NCBI RefSeq assembly: GCF_003634015.1
Contig: NZ_RBII01000001.1
Location: 1,116,001 to 1,180,000, forward strand
DNA: 64,000 nt
Source of the DNA: Litorimonas taeanensis
GTDB taxonomy: Bacteria; Pseudomonadota; Alphaproteobacteria; Caulobacterales; Maricaulaceae
Reading direction: 5' to 3'
This document shows, one piece after another, positions 23,952 through 33,766 of this stretch (position 1 is its first letter; every line of letters begins with the position of its first letter). Below the pieces are notes generated by a model. That model had not been told where the DNA came from and ran no database searches. It saw only the letters and a list, made by a program, of their open reading frames with translations. The position numbers and the translations under genes were made by a program.

Positions 23952-25496
23952 TTATTTATCCAGAGCGCTTTCATCCATAGCGTCAGAACCAAGCCCCGAA
24001 GCCTCAGCTTCATCGCTTTTTGGGCTCACAGAAATGACGTCATCAACATCCTGAGCCCATGAGGTTACGGGTTTAACGATAGCCTTATCAACAAATCGCG
24101 ACAAACCATCATCGCGTATAGTTTCGAAATTTGCCTTGGGATCATAAAGATTATCAACAGCCAATTGAATACCATCAGCATCAAAAACCCCTATTGTGGC
24201 CAGAAGCAAAAATTGCGCGCTATTCAGATTACGTTCCGCGTTTATCAAAGCCAGTTTTGCATTTAAAAGCTCTTGTTCAGCGTCCAAGACATCTAATTGT
24301 GTGCGGGTGCCAACCTCTTGTTCAAGGCTCACACCCTGAAACGCTATCTCAGCAGAGCTGACCTGTTTTTCTGAGGCCAATAAGCTAGCCTCTGCGGCTT
24401 GGCGGCGGGCCCAAGCCTGCATAACCCGCTCATCAATTTCGCGTTCTCTATCTCGCGCCTCAAAGGATAATCTCGTTTTGGCATGTTTAGCCTGCCTCAC
24501 ACGAGAACTATTCAAACCGCCTGAAAATATCGGTATCGTAATATTCGCGGTTAAAGACGCCGTTTCTGCTTCCTCAAAACCTAACAACTGACCGCGTTGT
24601 GCGGCGACACTGCCATTTAGTGAAACTGTCGGGCGGCCAGCCGCTTTTGCGGCGTCAATAGCTGACTCTCCAGCCTCTTCATTAAAATAGGCCGCAAAAA
24701 GCTCAGGGTTATTCTCTCGAGCCAATCGCATAGCCTCATCAACAGTCGCCGGCGTTTTGAAAACAGGGGCTGGCTGTAAATCTATCGGCATTCGTCCCAC
24801 AAGACGCTTATAGGCCGCTCTCGCAATCTGAAGGTCTGCATCGGCCTGCGCCAATCCGGCTTCAGCTGCGGCTAATCGCGACTCAGATTGCGCTATATCT
24901 GTGCGGGTTCCCTGCCCCACATCGAAACGTTCATTTGCTGCAGATAATTGGCGATCCAGAACGCGAATATTATTACGCCGAATTCGAGCTGTCTCATCTG
25001 CTAGTTGGACATCTAAATAAGCATTCGCCGCCGCGAGAAAAAGCTGATTTTCTGTTGCGCGCAAAATCTCACGTTGCGCAAGAATACCCGATTTTGCCTG
25101 CGCCTTTAGCGCTTTCACCCGTCCGCCCTGATAAATTGGTTGGATAATCTGAACTTGTCCCTGTGACGGGGCATAATAAAATCGGTTATCCGCAGTGGCT
25201 GGAGAGGGCGGAGTCAAGCCAACACTTTGAGCCGAACCTGTGTCAGGGCCATCTAAAACTGTACGGCTATATTGCCCGCTGGCATCTATGGTAAAACGGC
25301 CTTGGGCTCTCGCTTGAATATAGGATTCGTCCACTTCACGTAATTGCGCGCGGGCCGCTAAGAGTTGCGGATTCTTATTATAAACCGACGCCAGCGTTTC
25401 AGAGAGCGTTTCAGCCTGTGCCAAAGACGAAAACCCGAGCCCGCAAAGACTGCTGGCAAACACAGTCATAAGAAATGTTGGAAACGAACGGGTCAA
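23952..25496 (-). CDS. tolC: TolC-family outer membrane efflux/secretion channel
   Basis: Outer-membrane trimeric channel for type I secretion or efflux. Signal peptide residues 1-28 end in LAQAETL. Two OEP repeats follow, each with long alpha-helical hairpins: TLASVYNKNPQLLAARAQLR, DIAQSESRLAAAEAGLAQAD, then ARENNPELFAAYFNEEAGES and TQLDVLDAEQELLNAKLALI. The 514-residue length is typical, with an acidic C-terminal tail of about 60 residues (SVSPKSDEAEASG). I use the TTG at 25496, which gives a full signal peptide and has AAGAG upstream; ATG 25469 would shorten it. It lies 60 bases after the Pcm-like gene, the same pair seen in other alphaproteobacteria, and before popZ. Confidence 0.93.
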   Translation of the reverse strand: MTRSFPTFLMTVFASSLCGLGFSSLAQAETLSETLASVYNKNPQLLAARAQLREVDESYIQARAQGRFTIDASGQYSRTVLDGPDTGSAQSVGLTPPSPATADNRFYYAPSQGQVQIIQPIYQGGRVKALKAQAKSGILAQREILRATENQLFLAAANAYLDVQLADETARIRRNNIRVLDRQLSAANERFDVGQGTRTDIAQSESRLAAAEAGLAQADADLQIARAAYKRLVGRMPIDLQPAPVFKTPATVDEAMRLARENNPELFAAYFNEEAGESAIDAAKAAGRPTVSLNGSVAAQRGQLLGFEEAETASLTANITIPIFSGGLNSSRVRQAKHAKTRLSFEARDREREIDERVMQAWARRQAAEASLLASEKQVSSAEIAFQGVSLEQEVGTRTQLDVLDAEQELLNAKLALINAERNLNSAQFLLLATIGVFDADGIQLAVDNLYDPKANFETIRDDGLSRFVDKAIVKPVTSWAQDVDDVISVSPKSDEAEASGLGSDAMDESALDK

Positions 25497-25556
25497 ATCT
25501 ATATCAGCTCTTTCTTGTTAGCGTTCAATGACGAAGCCTTTACAAGACTGCCGTCT

Positions 25557-26210
25557 CTAAAACACGAAACTGGGTTCAGGGGTAAATCCGGCTAAAATTG
25601 GAGCACTCGAATCAAAAACGACGCGTTCACCAACGGCGTTGCCAGATTTTGTATAAACCGTAGCCTGCCCGATTGGCCCATTTTGAATAATGCAAACCAA
25701 ACGGCCTTTATTCGCCAGTTGAGACAACCAAGTTTTAGGGACTTCGCTGACAGCGCCATTTACAAATATAACATTGAAAGGGCCGTGTTCAGATGCGCCA
25801 ACTTTCAAATCGCCTTTAACGACAGCGGCATTGTTAATGCCTTCTTTCACTAAAAGGTCTGTCGCTTTATCAACAGCTTCGTCGGATGTCTCCAAACCGA
25901 CAACCGTATCGGCAAGACGGGCCATAATCGCCGTAGAATAGCCCCGACCACAGGCTATATCGAGAACAATATCAGAAGGACGAATATCAGCCGCATCGAC
26001 CAATTTAGCAAAATCACGTGGGCGTAACATAACACGATCTTGATCTATGGCGACATGTGCATCCCCATAAGCCAGCGCCATCTGAGATTTTGGCATAAAT
26101 CGTTCACGGGAAGTTGTCCGAAAGGCCTTTAAAATGGCAGGTTCAGTGACATCACTGGTCCGAATTTGGCTTTCAACCATATGGTCACGCGCTTTGGCGA
26201 AGTCGAACAT
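25557..26210 (-). CDS. Protein-L-isoaspartate O-methyltransferase family protein
   Basis: SAM-dependent methyltransferase of the Pcm family. Motifs: N-terminal MVESQIRTSDVTEPAIL, RERFMPKSQMALAYGD, the motif I DIVLDIACGRGYSTAIMARL (about residues 79-98) and VVGLETSDEA. The usual substrate-binding signature of true Pcm is changed (VMLRPRDFAKLVDA in place of the QTISQP type), as in the alphaproteobacterial subfamily located next to tolC, so repair of isoaspartate is not certain. The length of 217 residues is normal. GAGGATATT before the ATG is a good ribosome site. Downstream tolC may be co-transcribed. Confidence 0.88.
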   Translation of the reverse strand: MFDFAKARDHMVESQIRTSDVTEPAILKAFRTTSRERFMPKSQMALAYGDAHVAIDQDRVMLRPRDFAKLVDAADIRPSDIVLDIACGRGYSTAIMARLADTVVGLETSDEAVDKATDLLVKEGINNAAVVKGDLKVGASEHGPFNVIFVNGAVSEVPKTWLSQLANKGRLVCIIQNGPIGQATVYTKSGNAVGERVVFDSSAPILAGFTPEPSFVF

Positions 26211-26398
26211 AATATCCTCATAAATTAGACAGCCAACTCGGCGCTGTCATTTCGCTTTCACGCTATAGACCGTAGCACTTACTCCGCGCAATGGCGGATT
26301 TCCGTATAAGTTCCAGTCAAAAGCATTTTGATGCAATCTATGACAAATCTTACTTGCGAGATGCATTCCCTCTCGTTAAGAGGGCGTCCACCACGGCG

Positions 26399-26471
26399 GT
26401 ACCATGGCGGAGTGGTGACGCACCGGATTGCAAATCCGTGTACCCCGGTTCGATTCCGGGTGGTACCTCCA
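26399..26471 (+). tRNA. tRNA-Cys (anticodon GCA)
   Basis: Cloverleaf read directly: acceptor arm GGTACCA pairs with TGGTACC (26461-26467), D arm GCGG...., anticodon loop TTGCAAA inside CGGA/TCCG, T arm CCCGG TTCGATT CCGGG, discriminator T at 26468 as expected for cysteine tRNA, and an encoded CCA at 26469-26471. A small hairpin (CCCTCT / AGAGGG) lies just upstream at about 26368-26384. Bases 26491-26499 and 26539-26547 form a 9-base inverted repeat downstream. Confidence 0.96.
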
Positions 26472-26638
26472 ACCTTTGCTCCATCGGAGCGCTTTCAGCA
26501 CAGTTTTACTGACAGCCCTTAGTCACAAGACATAAGGCGCTGAAAGCTGTCCGAACCAAGTCTATGTCATCGACTGACGTAACAAGTCGATATGCGTTTT
26601 TACTTTACACGTCTGGCGGCTTTGGGCACGATTTAGCT

Positions 26639-27235
26639 ATGGATATTATACCGACACTTACAGCCCTCATAACGGGCTATCTTTTAGGCTCTATACCTTT
26701 TGGGCTCTTACTTGCGAAAGCGACAGGGCAAGGAGACATTCGCAATATTGGCTCAGGGAATATTGGAGCTACCAATGTGTTGAGAACAGGCCGCAAAGAT
26801 ATTGCCGCATTGACGCTTATTTTGGATGCGGCCAAGGCCGGCGGCGCAGGGCTCGTCATTCTTCATTTCTTCGGCCAACCCTTTGGCTATATGGCAGCAG
26901 CCGCAGCCTTAGTGGGGCATTGCTATCCTATTTGGCTTGGCTTTAAAGGCGGCAAAGGGGTTGCAACATTCTTTGGCGGGCTTTTTGCTCTGGCTTGGCC
27001 TATTGGTATATTTGCCGCCATAGTCTGGCTCTCGACAGCCTTTATCACACGGCTTTCATCCCTTGGCGCTTTATTGGCCTGCGTGGCTTCTTCTGTATTA
27101 GCATGGTTTATCTCTCCTTTCAGCGGCGCTGTAATGGTGGCTTTCATGGCCTTTATCATTCTTATTCGTCACCGCGAAAATATAGCGCGGCTTATGAAAG
27201 GCGAAGAAAGTAAGATCGGACAAAAAGGAAAGTGA
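26639..27235 (+). CDS. plsY: Glycerol-3-phosphate acyltransferase PlsY
   Basis: Inner-membrane enzyme that transfers an acyl group from acyl-phosphate to glycerol-3-phosphate, the first step of phospholipid synthesis. The three conserved loops are present: GSIPFGLLLAKATG, IRNIGSGNIGATNVLRTG and GFKGGKGVATFFGG. Five to seven hydrophobic segments, about 198 residues. I start at ATG 26639 (MDIIPTLTALI), which gives the usual short N-terminus; an in-frame ATG at 26564 would add 25 non-typical residues. No strong ribosome site is visible. Its stop overlaps the dprA GTG by four bases. Confidence 0.95.
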   Translation: MDIIPTLTALITGYLLGSIPFGLLLAKATGQGDIRNIGSGNIGATNVLRTGRKDIAALTLILDAAKAGGAGLVILHFFGQPFGYMAAAAALVGHCYPIWLGFKGGKGVATFFGGLFALAWPIGIFAAIVWLSTAFITRLSSLGALLACVASSVLAWFISPFSGAVMVAFMAFIILIRHRENIARLMKGEESKIGQKGK

Positions 27236-28365
27236 ACCTAAACTCTCATCTTTCACACCGTTTAAGTTTTACGGAAAAACGAGATTGGTTGCGCCTCACT
27301 CGGACTCAGACAGTTGGCCCCGTTGCCTTTCGTGATTTATTACTTCGTTACGGCAGCGCTGGGAAAGCACTCGAAGCCCTACCCTCTCTTATCCGAAAAA
27401 AAGATATAAAACCCCCTTCTCTGGAACAAGTTGAAGCCGAACTCGAGGCAAGTGAATCGCTCGGCATACGTCTTATCGCCGCGTGTGAACCTGACTACCC
27501 CGCCTATTTACGCGCTATAAATCCGCCGCCTCCCATTATCAGCGTTTGGGGCAAGGTTGATCTGTTATCTCAAAATTGTGTGGCCATTATCGGCTCTCGG
27601 AACGCCTCTGCCAATGGTCAAAGGTTTGCGGCCAATATGGCCGCGGAGTTAGGCGAGGCAGGGTTCGTTATTGTTTCAGGTCTCGCGCGCGGCATAGATA
27701 CTTGCGCGCATCACGCCGCTTTACAAACAGGCACTATCGGGGTCCTTGGCGGCGGAGTTGACCATATCTACCCTCGCCAAAACGAAGAGCTACACCTTAA
27801 AATGAGACAGGAAGGCGCACTAATCAGTGAAAGCCCACTAGGGTATCGGGCCTCGGCTCGTGACTTTCCTCGCCGTAACCGCATCATCTCTGGGCTCAGC
27901 CGTGGCGTCGTCGTTATAGAGGCTGCCGAACGATCGGGCACGCTCATTACTGCGCGATACGCCGCCGAACAAGGACGCGAAGTTATGGCCGCGCCAGGGT
28001 CTCCGCTCGACCCTCGCACTAAAGGCTGCAATCGACTTATACGTCAAGGCGCCGCCCTGATTGAGAATGCCCAAGACGTCATAGAATGCCTAGAGAGCCT
28101 ATCCGGCCCCGATTTACAGACGCATTTACTAGAGACAGAAAATCCATTCCAGCCCCCCGTTTTTGACTGGGAAGGAGCCAGTTCAGCGATTGAGAAAGCA
28201 AAGTCTGAACTTCTTTCACTTCTCTCGCCGACGCCGACTCTACGGGATGATATTATTAGGGCGACGGATATACCAACCCCCATTATAAATGCAGCCCTCT
28301 TAGAGCTGGAACTGAACGCAGAAATCTCTGTGGAGTCAGATGGCAAAATAGCCGCTGTGTATTAA
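27232..28365 (+). CDS. dprA: DNA-processing protein DprA
   Basis: Loads RecA on incoming single-stranded DNA during natural transformation. An N-terminal helical SAM-like domain (about residues 10-80, LRLTRTQTVGPVAFRDLLLR) precedes the Rossmann core with VAIIGSRNASANGQ, IVSGLARGIDTCAHH, VLGGGVDHIYPRQN and NRIISGLSRGVVVIEAAERS. The C-terminal 60 residues look like the winged DML1-like domain (LLSLLSPTPTLRDDIIRATD). The start is GTG inside GTGA overlapping the plsY stop, so translation is coupled. Presence of dprA alone does not prove competence. Confidence 0.95.
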   Translation: MNLNSHLSHRLSFTEKRDWLRLTRTQTVGPVAFRDLLLRYGSAGKALEALPSLIRKKDIKPPSLEQVEAELEASESLGIRLIAACEPDYPAYLRAINPPPPIISVWGKVDLLSQNCVAIIGSRNASANGQRFAANMAAELGEAGFVIVSGLARGIDTCAHHAALQTGTIGVLGGGVDHIYPRQNEELHLKMRQEGALISESPLGYRASARDFPRRNRIISGLSRGVVVIEAAERSGTLITARYAAEQGREVMAAPGSPLDPRTKGCNRLIRQGAALIENAQDVIECLESLSGPDLQTHLLETENPFQPPVFDWEGASSAIEKAKSELLSLLSPTPTLRDDIIRATDIPTPIINAALLELELNAEISVESDGKIAAVY

Positions 28366-28550
28366 ATCTCTAATCGTCCTGTAACATAGGATTTAACCTC
28401 GCCCAATGCGGTGCTTATTTCTCCTAAGTCGCAAGCAGAGGATAAATCCTCTAACTCTATAATGATATCTTCAATATACTCCATCAGCCGCAATTGTTTG
28501 ATAGAAAGCGGGCCTTGGTTGGATTTTGGCGTTTCTACGATCTTTGACAT
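28362..28550 (-). CDS. Small acidic helical protein, 62 residues
   Basis: I do not recognise a family. From ATG 28550 the product is mostly predicted helix and acidic (SIKQLRLMEYIEDIIIELED, LGEISTALGEVKSYVTGRL). The stop overlaps the dprA 3' end by four bases on the opposite strand. An upstream in-frame start at 28616 would add a hydrophobic 22-residue segment that looks untranslated. Gene-like amino-acid composition and an intact frame support it, but there is no strong ribosome site, so certainty is moderate. Confidence 0.5.
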   Translation of the reverse strand: MSKIVETPKSNQGPLSIKQLRLMEYIEDIIIELEDLSSACDLGEISTALGEVKSYVTGRLEI

Positions 28551-28676
28551 TATGTCTTTTTCCACCACTTTTTTAACGACAACCCCTATATGACACAAAA
28601 CCAAATATAAACTCAAGCGTGTTTTATTAATAACTATACCTAAGCGTGTAGTTTATATTTTCCGCAGAACTGCGAG

Positions 28677-28705
28677 TTGACATTATATGTACTGCAGACC
28701 AAATG
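28677..28705 (+). promoter_or_regulatory. Likely sigma-70 promoter of topA
   Basis: A perfect -35 TTGACA at 28677-28682 is followed after 17 bases by CAAATG, a weak -10. The context GAGTTGACATTA is identical to that of the rpmG promoter at 34552, which supports use of this element as a strong housekeeping promoter in this organism. Confidence 0.5.
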
Positions 28706-28759
28706 AGCGCCGCTATGGCCCCTGATTTTCGGGGTGATAGATAAAAAGGTACGCATAAA

Positions 28760-31393
28760 ATGAATCTTGTTATCGTTGAGTCTCCTGCCAAAGCTAAGAC
28801 AATCGAGAAGTATTTAGGTAAAGATTACAAAGTTCTAGCTAGCTTTGGACATATTCGCGACCTACCGTCTAAAAATGGCTCAGTAGACCCAGAAGATGAT
28901 TTTTCTATGTCATGGGCTATTGATACGCGCGCAAAAAAACGCGTCAAAGATATTGAGAACGCGCTTGAAAAAGCTGACAAACTCATTCTCGCAACCGACC
29001 CGGATAGAGAGGGCGAGGCCATTTCTTGGCATTTACTCGAAGTTCTTTCCAAGAAAAAAGCTTTCAAGGGAAAAGAGGTCGAGCGCGTAGCGTTTAACGC
29101 CATCACTAAAAAGTCTGTCACAGAAGCGATTGCTAAGCCGCGCAAACTCGACATGGAATTGGTAGAGGCTTACCTTGCCCGACGTGCCCTAGATTATTTA
29201 GTGGGTTTCACGCTCTCTCCTGTATTGTGGCGCAAACTTCCCGGCTCTCGGTCAGCGGGCCGTGTGCAATCCGTTGCTCTTCGTATAATTTGTGAGCGCG
29301 AAACTGAAATTGAAAATTTTGATGCCCGTGAATATTGGAGCGTTGAAGGGCAAATTAAAGCCAATAGTGGTGAATTCCCTGCCCGTCTCGTCGCTTTAGA
29401 CGGAGAAAAACTTGATAAGTTTAGCCTAAGTAATGAAACGCTTGCGCTGAAAGCCAAGGCCGCTGTGGAAGCCGCAAAATTATCGATTGAAAAAGTAGAG
29501 GCCAAGCCCGTCACGCGAAACCCGCAAGCGCCGTTTACCACCTCTACCCTACAGCAAGAAGCGTCTCGCAAATTAGGGTTTTCCGCAAGTCAGACCATGC
29601 AAACCGCCCAGCGCCTTTATGAAGGCATAGACATTGGCGGCGAAACGACGGGTCTGATTACCTATATGCGAACAGATGGCGTCTCGATGATTGGCGAAGC
29701 GATCAGTGACTGCCGCGCGACTATCGCATCAAACTATGGTGATGATTACTTACCCGGGCAACATCGTGAGTATAAATCAAAAGCGAAAAACGCCCAAGAG
29801 GCCCATGAAGCCATCCGCCCCACCAGCTTCACACGGACGCCAGAATCGCTCAACCTTCAAGGGGATCAAAAGCGCCTATATGAGCTGATTTGGAAACGCG
29901 CCATGGCCAGTCAAATGTCATCGGCCAAATTAGAACGTACGACCGTAACGATTTCAGATCAAAAAACAGTCGAGCTACGCGCCACAGGCCAAGTTATCCG
30001 CTTTGACGGCTTTCTAAAGCTGTATGAAGAAACAAAACCAAAAAGTGACGATGGTGACGATGCTGATGCAACCTTGCCACCCGTAAAAGCCGGTGATGAT
30101 GCGGCCGCTTCTGCTATCACAGCTGACCAGCACTTTACACAACCGCCTCCGCGATATTCCGAAGCCTCATTGGTCAAAAAGATGGAAGAAATGGGCATTG
30201 GGCGCCCTTCGACCTATGCGTCCATATTAAAAGTTCTGCAAGACCGCGGTTATGTCGAGCTAGAAAAGCGGCGCTTCACCCCGGCTGATAAAGGCCGTTT
30301 ATTGACGTCTTTCCTCGAAAACTTTTTTGGCAAATATGTGCAGTATAATTACACGGCTGACCTAGAAGAACGACTCGACCTCGTGTCTGCAGGCGAGCTT
30401 AATTATAAAGAGTTGCTTAGCAATTTTTGGAATGAGTTCTCAGCCAGTATCGACGAAACAAAAAGCCTGCGCGTAACGCATGTTCTGGATGCCCTTAACG
30501 ACGCTCTACGCCCACTTGTTTTCCCAGACAATGAAGACGGCACAGATCCACGTAAATGCCCAAGCTGTGACGACGGGCAACTCTCTCTTAAACTCGGCAA
30601 GTTTGGCGCCTTTGTGGGCTGTTCGAATTATCCAGATTGTAAAATGACACGGCCCTTTGGGCAAAGCGCAGGTATGAACGAACAAACCGAGGATAAAGTC
30701 CTTGGTAAGCACCCAGAAACAGACAAAGACATCGTCTTGAAAACAGGACGTTTTGGCCCTTATGTCGAAATGGAAACTGAGAAAAAACCAAAACGGACCA
30801 GTCTGCCAAAGACATGGGATTATGACACCATGGACCTTGAAAAAGGCCTCCGCTTAATAAACCTTCCGCGCAAAATCGGCTCACATCCTGAAGACGGAAA
30901 TCAAATTATTGCCGCCCTCGGTCGGTTCGGGCCCTATATTAAACACAATACAACCTATGCCAGCCTTAAAGATCCCGAAGACATGTTCGAGATTGGCATG
31001 AACCACGCTGTGGAAATGATTGCCGAAAAACGCGCAAACCCTGGGCGTGGCCGCGGGGGTAAAGTTGTAAAAGATTTAGGCAAACACCCAAGCTCTGAGA
31101 GCCCTGTTCACATTATGGAAGGCCGTTATGGCCCCTATGTGAAGTTTGAAAAAGTCAACGCCACCATACCTAAAGGGCAAGACCCCCAAGAGGTGACTAT
31201 GGAAATGGCCTTGCAATATATCGCGGAGAAAGAAGCCAAAGCCCCAGCCAAGAAGCGAAAGGCACCTGCAAAGAAAAAAACGACAGCCAAAAAGAAGCCT
31301 GCAGCTAAAAAGAAACCAGCCGCGAAAAAACCAGCGGCAAAGAAAACCACAGCAAAGAAAACTACGGCTAAAAAACCAGCTACAGAAACATAA
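28760..31393 (+). CDS. topA: DNA topoisomerase I with Lys/Ala-rich tail
   Basis: Relaxes negative supercoils through a transient 5'-phosphotyrosine. The TOPRIM domain opens the protein (NLVIVESPAKAKTIEKYLG; LATDPDREGEAISWHL). The active Tyr is in GLITYMRTDGVSM (about residue 304). Other family pieces: LPGSRSAGRVQSVALRII and IGRPSTYASILKVL. One four-Cys zinc finger is near residue 598 (KCPSCDDG...GCSNYPDCKM), followed by repeated FGPYVK-type modules (GRFGPYVEM, GRFGPYIKH, GRYGPYVKF). The last 45 residues are a KKPAAKKTTAKK-type histone-like tail, common in alphaproteobacteria. Length 877 is normal. The gene is preceded by a TTGACA promoter. Confidence 0.97.
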   Translation: MNLVIVESPAKAKTIEKYLGKDYKVLASFGHIRDLPSKNGSVDPEDDFSMSWAIDTRAKKRVKDIENALEKADKLILATDPDREGEAISWHLLEVLSKKKAFKGKEVERVAFNAITKKSVTEAIAKPRKLDMELVEAYLARRALDYLVGFTLSPVLWRKLPGSRSAGRVQSVALRIICERETEIENFDAREYWSVEGQIKANSGEFPARLVALDGEKLDKFSLSNETLALKAKAAVEAAKLSIEKVEAKPVTRNPQAPFTTSTLQQEASRKLGFSASQTMQTAQRLYEGIDIGGETTGLITYMRTDGVSMIGEAISDCRATIASNYGDDYLPGQHREYKSKAKNAQEAHEAIRPTSFTRTPESLNLQGDQKRLYELIWKRAMASQMSSAKLERTTVTISDQKTVELRATGQVIRFDGFLKLYEETKPKSDDGDDADATLPPVKAGDDAAASAITADQHFTQPPPRYSEASLVKKMEEMGIGRPSTYASILKVLQDRGYVELEKRRFTPADKGRLLTSFLENFFGKYVQYNYTADLEERLDLVSAGELNYKELLSNFWNEFSASIDETKSLRVTHVLDALNDALRPLVFPDNEDGTDPRKCPSCDDGQLSLKLGKFGAFVGCSNYPDCKMTRPFGQSAGMNEQTEDKVLGKHPETDKDIVLKTGRFGPYVEMETEKKPKRTSLPKTWDYDTMDLEKGLRLINLPRKIGSHPEDGNQIIAALGRFGPYIKHNTTYASLKDPEDMFEIGMNHAVEMIAEKRANPGRGRGGKVVKDLGKHPSSESPVHIMEGRYGPYVKFEKVNATIPKGQDPQEVTMEMALQYIAEKEAKAPAKKRKAPAKKKTTAKKKPAAKKKPAAKKPAAKKTTAKKTTAKKPATET

Positions 31394-31501
31394 CCTCTTT
31401 TGATATAGGGTGTTAATTTTGCGCCCTATGTCACGGCTCTCATGCTCTGGGCTCGCCAAAACAGCATACACTCATGAGGTGTTAGACATTACAATCCGTC
31501 A

Positions 31502-33766
31502 ATGACATCCGCATTTGTCCCTGCTATATCCGCTGCAATGACACTATCCCGTAAATCTGTTTTAGAAACCATTGCGGCGGAGCCAGATCGGTTTGACAAT
31601 AAAGGGCTTGCACGAAAGCTGAGTGTCAAAGGTGATGCGCGCCGTGACCTTCGGGCAATTTTGCGTGAATTAGAAGAAGATGGCCTTATCTTAAAGTCCT
31701 CTAAAAAGACATTTCGCGAAGCTGATGCCCTCCCCGGCGTGATGGTTATCCAAGTCATGAAGATTGACGAACATGGCGATATGATTGGCGTCCCAGAGAG
31801 CTTTAAGGGCGAAGGTAACGCCCCCCAAGTCATCATACGCGAAGGCCCGATCTCGAAGAAGTCTAAAGGGCATAAATCTGCTGAAATGAGCGTGGGGGGC
31901 CGAGCGCTCTGCCGTATCAAAAAACGCGATGACGGCACAATCATTGCCCAAGTCATGAAAAAACTTGGGACAGGGCCATCTGAACATTTAGGTGTATTAT
32001 ATGAGGGTGGGCGCGGCTGGCGTATTAAACCCGTGAGTAAAAAAGCACGCGACGAATATAAGCCTGTTCGCCTGCCAGAAGGCGCGCAGAATAACGATCT
32101 TGTCTTTTTTCGCTCTACACGTCGTAATAAGGGCGACCTACGCCTAGCAGAGATTACGCGTACAATCGGCTCCGCTGATGGAGGCAAGTCTGCTTCGCTA
32201 ATCTCTCTCTATGAAAACGAAATTCCACAAGGATTTAGCGACGCAGTTATCAAAGAAGCTAAATCTCTTAAACTTCCCAAAATCGACGGCCCAAGGGAAG
32301 ATTTACGCCACCTCCCCCTCATCACAATTGACCCTGTTGATGCGAAAGATTTCGATGACGCCGTCTTGGCGCACCCCGACGAAAACTCAAAAAACAAAGG
32401 GGGCTGGATTATTTGGGTTGCGATTGCGGATGTCGCCGCATTTGTGACACCTGGGTCAGAACTCGATAAAGCCGCACGAGACAAAGGAAATTCAGTATAC
32501 CTGCCTGATCGCGTTGAACCGATGCTACCTCACGAGCTGTCTTCGGACCTTTGCTCGCTGCGCCCAAATGAAGACCGCGCCTGTATGGCGGTGCGGATGG
32601 TATTTGATAAAAAGGGTCATAAAATATCCCATAAGTTCCATCGCGGCCTGATGAAGTCTCATGCTCGATTAACCTATGAACAGGCCCAAAATGGCTTTTT
32701 AGGGAGCCCAGAAAAAGAAGCAGAACCTGTCCTAGATGTCCTACAAAACCTCTATGCGGCCTATGGCGTATTAAAACAGGCCCGGGCTGAGCGTGAACCC
32801 TTGGCCATAGACCTCCCAGAACGCCGCGTTCACGTAAATGACAAAGGCGAAGTGACGGGGGTGACGGTTCGAGAGCGCTTTGATGCTCATAAGCTCATCG
32901 AAGAATTTATGGTACAGGCCAATGTTGCCGCCGCTGAGGCGCTTTCAAAGAAAAACGTCCAAACCATCATCCGACTGCACGAAGCGCCAGACAGAACCAA
33001 GCTTCAAGGCCTTATGGATTTCCTGCCAGCGCTCGACCTTAAATTCACATTATCAGAACGCGTGACGCCAAAACGGTTCAATCGTCTCTTGAAACAAGCC
33101 GAAGACAAAGACCTCGCCGAAACAGTTGGCATGGCAGTTTTGCGCTCGCAATCGCAAGCCGTATATTCAGCCGATGGTTCAGGGCATTTTGGATTAAACC
33201 TTTATCATTATGCACATTTCACATCCCCTATTCGGCGATATGCAGATTTGGTTGTCCACCGAGCGCTCATTAAAACCTTTGACCTTGGGGAGGACGGTAC
33301 AAGCAAAGAAGAAGCCTCTCGCCTGAAAGAAATCGCGGAATATATTTCTTCAACAGAGCGCCGCGCTATGGTTGCAGAGCGCGACGCCAAGGACCGCTAT
33401 ATTGCGGCCTATCTGGAAAAACATATTGGAGCAGAATTTGATGCCCGCATTACCGGTGTGACCAAGTTTGGTCTGTTTATCACCCTTGATGAAACCGGCG
33501 CAGACGGCCTTATTCCCGCGCGCAGTCTTGGCCAAGAATATTACGCTTTCGATGAAAAGAAAAAGGCACTAACCGGCGTTGAAAGTGGGAACACCTATAA
33601 ATTTGGTCGCCAAGTTCGCGTGCGCCTCCAAGAAGCCACACCAGTCACTGGCGGCCTCGTCTTTGAGATGCTGAGTAAAGGCGAAGCCGGTAAAGCCCCA
33701 AGACGAAACTCAAGAGACCGCGGCAACGCTTCACGCGGCAGAAAACATCAAAGACGTAGACGATGA
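31502..33766 (+). CDS. rnr: Ribonuclease R
   Basis: 3'-5' exoribonuclease able to digest structured RNA. An N-terminal winged-helix (SVLETIAAEPDRFDNKGLAR) precedes cold-shock-like OB domains. The RNB catalytic core starts near residue 276 with ITIDPVDAKDFDDAV and includes DRVEPMLPHELSSDLCSLRP and HFTSPIRRYADLVVHRALI. An S1 domain follows (about 640-720, FDARITGVTKFGLFITLDET), then a basic tail (GNASRGRKHQRRRR). The start at 31502 lacks a ribosome site; Met at 31538 is an alternative. The stop overlaps the next ATG by four bases (ATGA), so the Nudix gene is co-expressed. A weak hairpin (ATAGGGTG / CGCCCTAT, 31405-31429) lies between topA and rnr. Confidence 0.95.
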   Translation: MTSAFVPAISAAMTLSRKSVLETIAAEPDRFDNKGLARKLSVKGDARRDLRAILRELEEDGLILKSSKKTFREADALPGVMVIQVMKIDEHGDMIGVPESFKGEGNAPQVIIREGPISKKSKGHKSAEMSVGGRALCRIKKRDDGTIIAQVMKKLGTGPSEHLGVLYEGGRGWRIKPVSKKARDEYKPVRLPEGAQNNDLVFFRSTRRNKGDLRLAEITRTIGSADGGKSASLISLYENEIPQGFSDAVIKEAKSLKLPKIDGPREDLRHLPLITIDPVDAKDFDDAVLAHPDENSKNKGGWIIWVAIADVAAFVTPGSELDKAARDKGNSVYLPDRVEPMLPHELSSDLCSLRPNEDRACMAVRMVFDKKGHKISHKFHRGLMKSHARLTYEQAQNGFLGSPEKEAEPVLDVLQNLYAAYGVLKQARAEREPLAIDLPERRVHVNDKGEVTGVTVRERFDAHKLIEEFMVQANVAAAEALSKKNVQTIIRLHEAPDRTKLQGLMDFLPALDLKFTLSERVTPKRFNRLLKQAEDKDLAETVGMAVLRSQSQAVYSADGSGHFGLNLYHYAHFTSPIRRYADLVVHRALIKTFDLGEDGTSKEEASRLKEIAEYISSTERRAMVAERDAKDRYIAAYLEKHIGAEFDARITGVTKFGLFITLDETGADGLIPARSLGQEYYAFDEKKKALTGVESGNTYKFGRQVRVRLQEATPVTGGLVFEMLSKGEAGKAPRRNSRDRGNASRGRKHQRRRR

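Noticed and set aside
31076-31471. 131-residue Cys/Phe-rich frame on the minus strand
   Set aside because: Antisense image of the Lys/Ala tail of topA.
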